Positions 44,211 to 55,395 of a DNA stretch of 64,000 bases are shown piece by piece. Numbering within the stretch: position 1 is the stretch's first letter; each line of letters starts with the position of its first letter. The stretch comes from Prorocentrum cordatum. Lineage: Eukaryota; Sar; Dinophyceae; Prorocentrales; Prorocentraceae. The translations under genes were made by a program, and so were the position numbers. The notes under the pieces are model-generated. The model saw only the letters and a program-made list of their open reading frames with translations. It ran no database searches and was not told where the DNA came from. The stretch covers positions 320,830 through 384,829 of the forward strand of contig CAUYUJ010022071.1 of NCBI GenBank assembly GCA_963575745.1, in the 5' to 3' direction.

Positions 44211-44397
44211 ATATTCTCCGCCTCCTCTTCTTCATCCTTCTCCTCCTCCCCCCTCTCCCCATATCCCCTCATCATCCTCCAACTGTTGCCCCAAGAGTTC
44301 CTTGAATGGCTGGGGGCGTACTTAGTCCGATACCTATCGCAGTGGCTCGACCACGCCCCCCCCTTCTTAGAGTCGCAGCAACCTTGAGTTTCATCGC

Positions 44398-44590
44398 GAA
44401 TGCCCATCAGTGGATCTAGCTGTCCTACGTATCTTTGCAGGTCGTCGGGGTGTTGCCAGGCCTCAATAGGACAAGTTACACCGTGAGTTTGATCATGAGT
44501 GCCCATGAGTGGATCGAGCTTTCCTACACATCTCTGCACGTCGTCGGGGTGTTGCCAGGCCTCACTAGGAGAAGTTACACTCAGCAGTCC
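44398..44590. repeat. ~99-bp direct duplication
   Basis: Two copies with shared GTCGTCGGGGTGTTGCCAGG and TGCCCATSAGTGGATC. The period is 99, measured at the CCTCAATAGG / CCTCACTAGG pair. It lies just upstream of the Helitron frame. Confidence 0.8.
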
Positions 44591-47033
44591 CGGCCCCGTG
44601 TTTACAAGTCCCCACACAACAGCGCTGGTGGCTTCTCTGTACCCTACCTACCTCTTCTTCGGTATCCGTTTAGGCTCCACCGTTCAGCGCCATGTTTGCC
44701 CGGCTGCCGTGGCGCCACGTGGTTGCGTCCACGGCGGCCGCAAACGTTGTTGCGAACCCGTTCGGCTCCCCGAGCCGCACTACGCCTGTTACCATTGCGC
44801 GGCGGGGGTTTTGAACATTCCGCCCTCTGAGGCAACCAACCCTGGTTTTGTGCAGCGTGTCAACAACACCTGCCTCGATCAGACTTCAGCATCAACCAAA
44901 GACCCAGATCCACACGGAAGTGCCACGCTTGCGCCGCCAGCGCAAACCCCTTCCGACGCTCACGCAACATTCTCTTGCGCTGCTTGCGGTGACACCCTCC
45001 CTCGGGATAGTTTCAGCACCAGACAACGCCATGAGAAAACAAAGGTCTGCACCCAATGCGTCGCTAACGCTCGCATCCCGCGGTCGTCTACAGCTTACCA
45101 GTGCACCAGTTGCAAAGAAACGATGTCAGTGGATGCCTTTGTCTCTCGAGGCGTCCCTGGACCAGACCCCGTCTGCATTGATTGCACAGCGGCGGGCCGA
45201 GACACGGCGGCTTGCGCACAATGCGGTCTCGTGCTCCCTCTGGGCGACTTTGGCACCGACCATCGCCAACGCCTACTCGGAGTGTGCCGATCATGCGCAG
45301 AACCTGGCCGACCCCCTGCCCATGCCCATGCATTGTCCCTTGGCGCTCTCAACTACCCTTGCGAACATTGCGGGGCCTCGCGATTCCAGCGCGGGGTTGG
45401 AGGTTTCTGTTGTGCGAGCGGAAAGTACGTCATCGATTTCTCCCAGTACTACCAGCAGCCAAACGATGCCCTTCTGCAGCTGCATAGACGCACCTGGCCA
45501 GTCAAGACTGCGGACGGGAGCCTCGTCCACGACGGCACCACGAATGCGCCGAAGCTTACGGGCTTCACTGCCGACTCACGTCGTTGCAACAGCTTGCTCA
45601 GCCTCGCCGCCCACGAGGTCCAGAGTGCAACTCCTGAGCGAGAAGTTCGATTTGGGGGTGTCCTCCGACCATGTTCATCCGCATTCACGGCGCCATGTAC
45701 AGGAAGGTGTACTCGGCAGCGGACTCTGGGCCAGTCCGCTACCTCGTTGTGGACGACCGCGAGCGACGCACCTGCGCCCGCGACCACGGCCTCGACCTCT
45801 CCATCGTGTCCCGACTCGAGAAGCTCATCATACCGCACAGTGTCCACATGCAGCACGCCCAGCACTTCAAATCAGCGTGGCCCCGTGCCCCAGAAGCTTC
45901 TGTCAGTCTCCGCTGGGGCGAAGGCGTCCAAAAGGTGGCCGCGGTAGTGCAACAGCGCCCCGACGCCATCGCCGAACCCAGGGCAGCGCGCATTCGTTTA
46001 ACGCCAGGCGCTCGCCCACAATACCTTTCACCCTTGCACTGCCTGTGCGAACCCCTGAGCTACCCGCTGTGGTTTCCCTACGGCGGCCGCGGGCGGAGCA
46101 CCGACGCCGTGTCCACTTCGGGCAACCACGCGACGCAGATGTGGTGGTGCCGCCAGCACCTCCTCCGCCAGCCCCATATGCACGCGTGCGGGCGTCTGTT
46201 GAATGACTGGCTCATCAACATGTACTGCCGCATGGAGGACGAGAGGCTGTCGCCGGTCAGGGGAGAGCAAAGCACCCGCATTGCCAGCCGCAAAGATCTG
46301 TGCGAGGCCCTGGCCAACGAACATATCCCTCCCAGCACAGTAGGCACCAAGTACTACCTCCCTTCCACCGTCCCTGGCTCCCCACGCCATCTCATACGAC
46401 TCCGAGTGGGCGCGTTGGAACTCGCACACCGGAAAGGCCCCCCTGCTTATTTCATCGCCCTTACCTGCAACCCCCACTGGCCAGAGATCCGGGAGGCACT
46501 CGCCCCTGGACAGACGGCCGCCGACCGCCCTGACATCACGGTGCGAGTTTTTCACGGACGTCTCGAGAAGATGATGGCATACCTGAAGTCGGAGTTCTGC
46601 GGCCAGCGTCGGTGCGTCATCCGCGTCGGCACGTCATCGAGTACCAGAAGCGGGGCCTGCCGCGCGCGCACATCGTCCTCGCTTGCACCACCCCACCTAC
46701 TACAGCCGAAGAGGTCGACGCCGTCATTTCCTGTGATGTCCCGCCGGAACCTGGTAAACTCCGTGACCTGGTCTTGCTCCACACGATCCATCGATGCAAC
46801 CACTCATGTCGCCCTGACGACCCAGCACAGGAATGCGTCAAAGGTTGCCCTTGGCCTGTCAAGGACGAGACCGACTTCGACGTTCGAGGGCACCCCCGCC
46901 ACCGACGCCGCTCGAGCGGCCACGCGTGCCCAAACTGCGCGCAACAGGCCCCTGCATACGGACGCCGGAATGTGTGCTGCAACCGGCTCGTCGTCGAGCA
47001 CTGCCCCCGCCTGCTCTTGCTTTGGGAGGGGCC

Positions 47034-47488
47034 GGCGGAACACCTCTCCGCGCGAGGTTTCCTCATCCACGTCGCCGTCTTCGTCCTCTTCCTCCTTCCC
47101 TTTCTCCGCCTTAACGAACCCTCCTTGCCTTCCCCCCCCCCGCCTCCCCCCCCCCCCCGCCTTCCCGCTTCTCGACCCCCCTTCCTGTAGACTTCCACTT
47201 CTCCAAATTCCTGCCCCGATGGGCCGCCCAGTGTATGTTTTCATACATTATCAGCAGAAAGCAGCGTGCAAAACAACGCGCCTTCCGAGGCGTATTTTTT
47301 ACATCCCCGTTTCGAGCCCGCGACGCAGCAAAACGTACATTTCGGGCCACCCAGCGACAACCTGGAAGTCTGATTTCTGATGCGTTTCTTCCCCTTCTTT
47401 TTCCCCTCCTGACCATGCGTCTTCCTCCTTTTCCCCCGACCCCCCCTGCCCATCATGCATACCCCTTCCCGATATGGAGAGGTGTTCT
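47034..47488. mobile_element. ~455-bp insertion inside the Helitron
   Basis: Helitron coding sequence stops after LLLLWEG and resumes with GHANVKF in the same frame phase. The intervening DNA has no Helitron similarity. It contains a pyrimidine-rich part with long C runs (47120-47160) and a 183-bp repeat found again at 51398-51579. The bounds come from where protein similarity ends, so they are approximate. Confidence 0.65.
47189..47371. repeat. 183-bp dispersed repeat DR-D, copy 1
   Basis: Similar throughout to 51398-51579, for example CAAATTCCTGCCCCGAT, AGCAGCGTGCAAAACA and GCGAAACGTGCAT-like segments. Both copies start AGACTTCCA and end with its inverse (TGGAAGTCT here, TGGATGTCT there), so it may be a small TIR element. 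Similarity continues a few bases past the inverted ends, so the true limits are uncertain. Confidence 0.65.
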
Positions 47489-50223
47489 GCCAAGGACACG
47501 CGAATGTAAAGTTTACGGGGTTCGTGAACCTCTTCGAGTGCCTCTACACGTGCATCTTCAAGGTCCCCGACCACGCCCAGTACCACATATCTGACGACAC
47601 GACAGACGAAATCACAGATTGGCAACGTGGACGGTACTTGTGTGCCACTGAGTGCGCCTGGCGGATTTTCGGATTTTAGACTTACGAGCGCGCCCCCCAA
47701 CGTCATCTGTTTACCAGTGCACCTCCCTGGCGACGGTTGGGTCGCCTTTGCTGACGGCGGCGAGTCGGACGCGCTCCAGACCACCGTTTCCCCTCTGCAG
47801 CGCTATTTCTTTCGGCCCGCCGCTGCCCCTTTCAACGACCTGCTCTACCATGAGTACTTCGAGTCCGTCATGGTCGCCAAGACTTGCCCGATTGGCCTGC
47901 GACGCTTCTTCCCAGACCTCTTCCCTGATGCGGCTCAGCGACCCAAGGGCCCGTCCACATTCGCATTCCAGTGCCGAGTTCGCGGCGTCTCGCGTACTGT
48001 CCAAATGCCGCCCGCCCTCGACGCAGCCCCAGGAGGCAACCAATGTTTTGTCTACCTCAAACAAAAAGGCGAGCATCCGGTTTGCCGCTTGGAGATGAAG
48101 TTCCCCCGGCAGAAGGATGCATTCTCCCTTCGCCACATGCCGCTCAACTACCCCAAACGTACTTTCGAGGACTGCAAAACTCACGGTGGACATTCGTACC
48201 CACCCTACGAAGAGGCAATGATTGCCACTGGGCTGTTCACCCACGAAGACGAAACCTCCCGTGTAATGGGCGAGTTGGTCTCGCTCCGATACATTGCGTC
48301 TCAACTGCGGTTCGTTTTCGTCGTTCTCCTCGAGCAGGACGCCAAGCCCCGCACTCTGCGCGACAAGTACGAGACCTATTTGATGAAAGATTTCTTCGAC
48401 AGGGGCCTCTCCAAGGACACCGCCCGCCAGGAGCTACTGCGAACGCTCAAGGCATCCTGGCTGGCCCAAGGCAACACTGAGGACGCTTGGTTTCTACGCC
48501 GCCCCGTTCGCCCCACCGATGCCCATAGCATGCCGGCGCCCGGTTTCGCCCATTGCACCCCGGCAACAGCAGCGTCGGAAGCCAGCAGACTTTGGAACCT
48601 CATCAAACGAGACCCAGACCAGTCCGGAGCCGCTAGAGACGTCATCGAAGCCCTGCGCTCTGGCGCGCCCAAGCTGATTTTCTGCCAGGGTCGAGCGGGC
48701 TGCGGCAAATCCACGCTCGCTAAGTACATCTCCGATTACGTGCAGTCCCTCAACAAAGGCTGCGCCAATGCAGCGTCGACGGGCATAGCAGCCCTAAACT
48801 TGCCTGATGGAGCCACCGCGCACTCCACATTCAAGATCCCGATAGAAGACGCAGAGCACCTCACCTGCCGCTTGGGGCACGCGTCTGCGGACGCCCTCAC
48901 CATCGCGACCGCTGCCGTCATTCAGTGGGACGAGTGGCCATCCTGCAAGCGCGCTGCGTGGGAGGCGGTGCTCGACTACCTCGCGCGCCTGCAGCAGGCC
49001 CGCCCAGACCTCTACATCCCAATGGTGATCATCACTTACGGAGACTTCCGACAAATACCACCTGTTCTCAAGCACGCGTCCCGACAGGACATCCGCGCCG
49101 CCAGCGTTGCGACGTCGCCTTCGTGGCCCTCCTTCCGCACTTGGGAATTCCGCACCACGCGCCGACAAATCCACGACAGCGACTACGCTGCATGGATCGA
49201 GCGGATCGGCCAGGGCGACGTTCCGCACACGCACGCCATTGATGGCGAACCCCGCTACATCGAGCTCGACCGCTGCTCCGTGACCCACACCATGGACGAC
49301 GCCATGACGCACTGTTTCCCCACGTGAACGACCCCGCCGAGTGCGCCGACCGGAAGATTCTGACAGCAACGAACGAGGCGAGGAATTCATTCAACGACCG
49401 TATCTTGGACACCCTGACGCAAACTTATCTGTTGCGAGAGTGCATCGCCCGAAGCTCCGACGCAATGGAATACGACGCCAACAACGACAGCGTCGAAGAC
49501 CACATCACCGCGGAGTTCCTTCACCTGCAGGAGGAGAACGGTGTCCCTCCGCACTCTCTTCGGCTGGTTGTTGGCGGTCTCTACGAGCTGATGAGAAACT
49601 TCAGTCCGTGTGATCGTTTGATGAACCACACGCGCGTCGCGCTCAAAGCGGCTTACGAGAAACATGTCCTCGTGGAGCGAATGGATGGGAAACAGTTCCC
49701 CTTGCCCCGGATCTGCTTCCGCTGGGCACTGGGGAGGGGGGCTACCACCATCCGCCGACGACAATGCCCCTTGCGTCCGGCGTACGCTTCGACGTTCAAC
49801 GGCTCGCAAGGCACCACGTTGGCCCGCTGCGTGGTCGACGTCCGCCGAAGCCCATTTTCCCACGGCCACCTCTACGTGGCTTTGAGCCGGGTGGAGACGC
49901 GAACGAACATCCGCATCTTCACGCTGCCAGAACGTTGCAGCCCTGCCGGTAACGCCCTCACCAAAAACGTGGTCTGGCCTGAGTTCTTGCTGACCGACAC
50001 TGCCACATCTGTTATGCGAAAACGACCGGCCGCGAGCCCCCCCGACCACCCTGCTAGCGGCAAGCATGGCGCCCGATGCCGCTAGAATGTCGTCTGCCTC
50101 CCTTGCTCTGGCTTCGACGCAAAAACACATCCGTCGCCATCTTCCCGTCGTCGCCACTGCCCCCCCCCGCTTGCCGCCACCTCCGCAAGCCCCATCGGCC
50201 CGCCGGCTTACGTCGCCATTTCA

Positions 50224-51453
50224 ATGTTTACATTGTCGCCACGCAGTGACGCTAGCAAGCGTTTCGGCTTCCAGGCTCCGCCGGGCGTTCGCCGTTTCCT
50301 GTGCTTCTCGCACGTCGGGTCTCACTCGCCGCCAACCTCCGCCGCGATGCCCGCCGCGCTTGCCAGGCCCGCTGCCGCTCGCGGCGCCCTACGCAGGCCG
50401 GCTGGCAACGCGGTCCTCGACACGTCTGTGCCGGAGCGCCCGCAGCCCGACGCTGGCAACCGTGTCCGCGCATCTCTGTACACGGTGAACGTCGACTTCG
50501 AGATGGCCGACACGCCGACGAAGGCCAACGCGGGCTCTCGCGCCACGCTCTCGGACGGCATGAGCATGCGCAGCGGGGCCCCCGCCAATCGCCACGGCCT
50601 GACCACCACAGTCAAGAGGGCCACCGACTTGCTGACGTTGAAGCTGCCGCCCAACGGAGTGTGCGTCTCCGCCGAGGGGCTCCAGCCGCCGCAGTCTGGG
50701 CACAACCCTACTTCTGGGAGGAGCTGGGCCTTTGTGGCGGCGGCTTATGGCGACAGCGCCAAGGCCGCCACCCTGGCCACGGAGCACGTGGCCGCCCGCA
50801 CAATCGACCTCATCACTCACTGCTTCTTGAAGGCCGACCTCAAAGTTCCCGCGACGGACACCCAGGGTGCCTGGTCCGCCAAGTCCACGCTGCTCAACAA
50901 TCGGGCGTCCATCCGCCGCACGGGGACCATGACGAACGGCCAGACGTACGAGCTCAGCGACCTCATCAACCTGGCCTTCACGATCGACCCGAACGTCCCC
51001 GCGAAGGTGGCCCGCACGCTGAAGGATTTCTTCGACGCCTACCCGCCCATCATCACGGAGAGCGCCGGGCCGGCCCTCGTAGGCCCACGACGGCGCACCA
51101 GAGCAGTGGCGCCCCCAGCACCGCCGCGCCGCAGCGCGGGGTCAAGCGGCCCCCAGCGCCCGGCGCGTCCAAGAAGACCCAGAAGACTAAGAAGCGCTGA
51201 GCCCCCAGGCCCAGCCACCGCCAGCGCAACTTTAGTAAATGCCGCGCTGCGTCCGTCTAGCCCGCCGTGTGCGCGGGCGTTGAGCTTGCATACTATGTTC
51301 TTGCAGCTCCCGCTCGAAAACCCAGGCCCGGGCTGCAGTCCATCCTCATCTGGCCGCGCTCTCGCGGGGCCCCCCCTGCTTCAGACCAGAATTCTGCAGA
51401 CTTCCAGTTTCCGGAATTCCTGCGCCGATTGCTCCCGCAGTGTTTTTAATTAA
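50224..51453 (+). CDS. Unrecognised ORF downstream of the Helitron helicase
   Basis: I do not recognise this product. The frame is open for 409 codons from ATG 50224. Later in-frame ATGs at 50347 (MPAALARP) and 50503 (MADTPTKAN) are equally plausible starts, and protein-like sequence is clearest from the last. The middle part has a normal composition, with DLINLAFTIDPNVPAKVART and TLKDFFDAYPPIITESAG. After about 51060 the frame turns Arg/Pro/Gly-rich, while another frame gives a Lys-rich end, KRPPAPGASKKTQKTKKR, with a stop at 51200. A frameshift near 51060 is therefore likely and the real product probably ended there, with a basic, nuclear-signal-like tail. It starts about 140 bases after the Helitron helicase frame on the same strand and could be a Helitron accessory protein or a captured host gene. 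Confidence 0.45.
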   Translation: MFTLSPRSDASKRFGFQAPPGVRRFLCFSHVGSHSPPTSAAMPAALARPAAARGALRRPAGNAVLDTSVPERPQPDAGNRVRASLYTVNVDFEMADTPTKANAGSRATLSDGMSMRSGAPANRHGLTTTVKRATDLLTLKLPPNGVCVSAEGLQPPQSGHNPTSGRSWAFVAAAYGDSAKAATLATEHVAARTIDLITHCFLKADLKVPATDTQGAWSAKSTLLNNRASIRRTGTMTNGQTYELSDLINLAFTIDPNVPAKVARTLKDFFDAYPPIITESAGPALVGPRRRTRAVAPPAPPRRSAGSSGPQRPARPRRPRRLRSAEPPGPATASATLVNAALRPSSPPCARALSLHTMFLQLPLENPGPGCSPSSSGRALAGPPLLQTRILQTSSFRNSCADCSRSVFN

Positions 51454-51579
51454 TTTTCAGCCACAAGCAGCATGCCAAAAAATCGCCTTTCCAAAAGATG
51501 CTTGTTTTCGACATCACCGTTTTGAGACGGCGCCAGCGAAACGTGCATTTTTCGTATCCCAGCGATGCCCTGGATGTCT
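51398..51579. repeat. 182-bp dispersed repeat DR-D, copy 2
   Basis: Second copy of the repeat inserted in the Helitron at 47189-47371, in the same orientation, with inverted AGACTTCCA / TGGATGTCT ends. Confidence 0.65.
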
Positions 51580-51869
51580 GATTTTTGTAGTGCTTTCAGG
51601 CATGGGTTTCCCATGGCCCATGCATCATTTGCCCGTTTGTGGTTTCTCTCGGCGCGTGTGCGCGTCGCCCCCGGAGGGGATCGTCGTCGTCGTCCTCGTC
51701 CGACGCTGCTGCTCCAGGCATGCAGCCTCCGCCATCCACACTCGTTCGCTGAGCTCCCACAACTGCTGAGAGTGTCTGTCGACAGCACCCCGCTCGCCCC
51801 GCTCGCCCGGTCGCCGGGTCTTCCTTTCCGCCAGAGTTGTGGGCCACGCGCTGCCTGACCTCGGGAAAC
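51580..51869. other. Intergenic spacer, no feature recognised
   Basis: GC-rich sequence with short overlapping frames on both strands and no repeat or domain that I can identify. Confidence 0.4.
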
Positions 51870-52920
51870 CCCGCAGGACCTCAGGAGCCCACTTCACTCC
51901 ACATGACCCCGCGCAAGCCAACGCGACCCGACGGACCTGCCAATATTCCCCCAGCCTCACAGGAGCCTAAGCGCCCCCACGAGACCCCCAACGGGCCCCG
52001 CACGACCCCACAAGACTTCGCGAGCCCCCACCACCCCCGAAACATCCACCCATGGTTCTTCTTATTCCAGCACGACCTCAAAAGGTTCTGGCCGCCACGC
52101 GCCATTCTACGGAGGGCCGCAAGACCACCTGATGGCCCCACGGAACCATTTCGAACCCCACGATACCCCACAGGACCCCCGCATAAGCTCACAGGATCCC
52201 GCCCCCCCCCCTCCACGAAGCCACGGAGGAACCCACAGAGCCCCACCGCCCACACACGACCCCACAGGACCTCACATCACCCGCAGTGCCCCGAAGAACC
52301 CCCGCGGCCCAACAGAACCTCCGGAGGCCCCACAGGACCTCGCAAAACCCCAGGGATCCCCGCAGGACCTCCCAACACCTCCCAGTGATTCCGCACATCC
52401 CAACCGGATCTCACAGAGCACCATCCGACCCACCCCACCCAATGGGGCCTCCGTGACCACGCAAAACCCTTACACAACCCCACACCACCTTTCCCAACCC
52501 CGCTACATCCCACAGAACCCCGCAGAATCTCACAAAATTCCGAACACCGAATGTCGAACGAACCCCACGCAGGAACCCACAGAGTCCCACAGGACCAGAC
52601 GGGGCCCCACAGGACCTCACATCACCCGAAGTGCCCCACATAACCTCTCGACCACACAGGGCCCCACGAGACCCCAGAACAACTCGCAGGACCCCACGAG
52701 ACCAGGCAGAACCGCAGCCACCCCAACGACACCCACAGGACACCACAGGACTTCAGAAGACCCCATGAGGCCTTCAGAGACCCCACGAGCCTCCAAGGAA
52801 CCGCACGGGACGCCGCGAGACCCTACCAGACACCAGGCGACCAAGCAGACGCCCCCGGGACCAAGAAGGACCACGCGCGACCCCGCAGACCTCACAGGAC
52901 CTGCTTCTCCCCCTCCTCCT
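51870..52920. repeat. Degenerate CCCCACAGGACC-type short tandem repeats
   Basis: About 1 kb of irregular ~10-25-bp units such as CCCCACAGGACCTCACA and CGACCCCACAGG. Pro/Thr/His-rich frames across it are compositional. A related block lies at 54200-54545. Confidence 0.8.
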
Positions 52921-53329
52921 GCATCCTGCTGCCTCATCCTTCTCCTCTTGCTTCCCACGCCTGCCGTCTGTTCCTCCTCCTCCGCGCCCTCCGCCTCCCC
53001 CTGCCGTCTGTTCCTTCCCCTCCTCCTCCTTCTACTCCTCCGCCTCGTCATCGCCATCCTCCTCCTGGGATCTTCCATCTCCTTCTGCTCCCTCCCCCCC
53101 CTCCTGCATGCTCTCCTACAACACAGTTCTGAGCATGTAGTTATCCTCGGCCTTTGCTGTGCGATTCGTGCCGCAGGTCTGTCTCACGCATTTCGAACGT
53201 TATTCAAGTGGCTCCCGCCATTCCGCCGACTCCCCGAATGAGTGGCAGCCGCGATCTCGGATGATATGTGGTGGCCACCAGCCCCACCCGCCATCGTGCC
53301 TGGGCTGTGGGCCAGTAGCACGTTCGATG
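52921..53329. other. Pyrimidine-rich stretch and spacer
   Basis: About 52905-53110 is CTCCTC/TTCC-rich. The rest has no recognised feature, but CCATCGTGCCTGGGCTGTGGGCCAG near 53290 resembles the flank of the MITE at 63331. Confidence 0.5.
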
Positions 53330-53900
53330 CCTCTACGGGCTCTTCAGATCCATCTCGGAGCCCTCTTGGGGGCATTTGGGGAACTTCGGAAAAACCTCCT
53401 CGAGCTTCCCGGAGGCCTCTTCGACCATTATTGGGGTCTTTCGGGGCGCCTCGGGAGTTTCTCGAGAGCCTCGACCCTATCTTGGGAGCGGCTGGAAGTC
53501 TCAAGTCGTGTTTCCCTTCTTCAACCCCTCTAGGGGTTTCCTTGGGCCGCCTTGGAGTCCTTCGACCATCTTGACGCCCTTTTCGCTCCTCCTGGAGTTC
53601 TCTAGGGTCCACAGGCCGTTTTCGTCTCATTTCAGAGTCTTCCAGGCCGGTTCAGACGATGTCCAAATGGAGGCACGCGATCATCCTGCTAATGTGTCCG
53701 GATCAGGCGAATGATCCTTCGGATTGCTCGGCGATCTTCTGGGACAATTCTTGGACAGTCTCAGAAGCATCTTGAGCCGCCTTGCCGCAATTTACGACCC
53801 CCTCGAGCTACCTTCAGCCGTCTCGGCTGTCTGTTGGCTTTTCTCGGCGCTCTTTCTGGGTCCTTTTGAGCCCACTTGGGTTCCCTGGCCCCGGAAGGTA
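53330..53900. repeat. Degenerate higher-order repeat sequence
   Basis: TCTTGGGGGC, CCTCTTCGACC and GCCGTCTCGGC-like subunits of the same family as 61940-63130, strongly diverged and without a clear spacer. Confidence 0.5.
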
Positions 53901-54199
53901 CATTGGGGACCTCGTCGGCGCACTTCTCATCCGCCCCCGAACGCAGTTCTGGACCCCAGGGAGGAGGTAAGAGAGTGAAGGAAGAAGCCAACAATCTAAG
54001 ACGCACTCCCCCTCTGCTATGCGGGCGTCGGCGGGTCTTGCACATGTTGAGTGTTATTCCGGAGTCATCTGGGTCGAGCGCGCTATCCGCCGCCTGCATC
54101 CATCGTTTCGCGCATTTCGATTTGCTTCGCCATCAAACGCTTCGCGCAAGCCGTCCGCCACCCTATCGCCCTGAGCATGGCACCCCAGAGGACCCCTGA
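53901..54199. other. Intergenic spacer, no feature recognised
   Basis: I see no gene, RNA or repeat here. Confidence 0.4.
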
Positions 54200-54545
54200 G
54201 ATATCCCCCCCCAAAAAAAACTGCACTAGCCCACAGGACCTCACAATATTTCACAAGACGACAAAGCACAATAAATCCAGACGGAAACGGCACGACCCCA
54301 CGGGCCCCCACGGAACTCTGCAAGGCCCCTCAGGACCCTACAAAACTCAATCGGACCCCACAGGACCCTTCCAATCCCACCAGACCCCAGACGACATCAC
54401 CCGACTTCCCCGACCCACACGACCCTTCCGTAAACCATCCGAAGCCGCAGGATCGCACAGGACATCACAGGGCCCGCACCACACCAGATGCCTAGAGACT
54501 CCAATAGACTTCACAGAACCCTCGGACCCCCCCCCCCGACTCCAC
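54200..54545. repeat. CCCCACAGGACC-type short tandem repeats, second block
   Basis: Same irregular units as at 51870-52920, in the same orientation. Confidence 0.75.
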
Positions 54546-55395
54546 AGGAGTTGCAAGACCTCTTCCCGGCGAAAGATGTTTTCCTGCGGTGGCCACGCCG
54601 TCGCGGCGCATTGTACTTCCTGTATTCCTCTTCGTCGCCTCCCTCCTCCTTCCTCGCGTACTCCTTTTCCGTCCCGTCATTTCCAACCTCTTCCCATGCG
54701 CTGCAGAATGCATCCCTGCCCGGCTACGCCTTCACGGTGCATCCACCCCTCAGCCCGAACGTCTCATGCCTGTTGTTGGCGGGGTGGTCCTGAAGCCCTA
54801 GCAGTCTGACTCCCACGCCCTTTCGGGTACATGGAGTCGTCCCTTTGAGCCCCTCTCTCCTGCATCCTCGTTTCTTCTTCCAGCTCTTCCTGATCAGCCC
54901 TCGCCACTATTTCTCCGCATTCCAGGGTCGTCCACCTCCGCCCCCTGGCTCCACCTCTTCCGCTTCTTGGTCTTCTTTCCCCTCGTCACTATCCATTTGC
55001 ATGTGTTCTCTCCCCGCTTTCCTGTCCCCCGCCCTCATGCTACTCTCCCTGCTCCATCGCCCTCTCCCTTCCTCCCACTCTGCTTTCCTGTATCATCGTC
55101 ATCCTCTGCCCACTTGTCCGCCCCCTCCTTCCTCCAGTCCTCCGCGCCCCTCCTCTGCTCACTTCCCTTTCACGCCCCCCTTCCACGCGCCTCTGGCCCG
55201 ACGGGGTGGCGAACGCATCCACTGGCAACATGTTGTCACCCAGTGAACAGAAGTCTATCAGAGCGGCTTCTTCGGATGACATGCTCGACATTTTTTGTGA
55301 CAAAGATGTCCTCACGTGTTGGCACCTCATGTTTCCATGCCGTAACTGCATGAGCTACGCTACATACCACGATTTGTCTCATTGCCCCTTGCTTT
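54546..55395. other. Pyrimidine-rich intergenic sequence
   Basis: About 54590-55200 is strongly C/T-rich (TTCCTCC, CCCTCC). No gene is supported. 55220-55395 has balanced composition and may belong to the coding-like stretch that follows. Confidence 0.45.

Larger units (their letters stand above)
44505..50085 (+). pseudogene. Decayed Helitron transposon (zinc ribbons, Rep, PIF1-type helicase)
   Basis: A rolling-circle transposase remnant spread over several frames. Recognisable sequence starts near 44977 with three C-x2-C...C-x2-C zinc ribbons (44977-45310), then YPCEHCGA and FCCASGKYV. After a frame change near 45660 come FIRIHGAMYRKV, LCEPLSYPLWFPYGG and the Rep segment ALTCNPHWPEI (about 46465). 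After a second change near 46620 comes EYQKRGLPRAHIVL, where HAH is expected, so one His of the HUH motif is Arg. A ~455-bp insertion (47034-47488) splits the Rep-proximal region; GHANVKF...DEITDWQRGRYL resumes after it. After a further change (about 47650) the helicase follows: Walker A GRAGCGKST (48689-48715), ASTGIAALNL, QWDEW, GDFRQIPPV. A last frame change near 49320 leads to ILTATNEARNSFNDRIL, NGSQGTT and HGHLYVALSRV. Order and motifs leave no doubt about the family. It cannot make a functional protein as it stands. Helitron termini (TC and CTRR with hairpin) were not found. Confidence 0.92.

Noticed and set aside
50301-51200. Alternative frame as the main gene after the Helitron
   Set aside because: Its first three quarters are Arg/His/Gln-rich out-of-frame sequence; only the Lys-rich end looks real, so I treat it as the end of the other frame after a shift.
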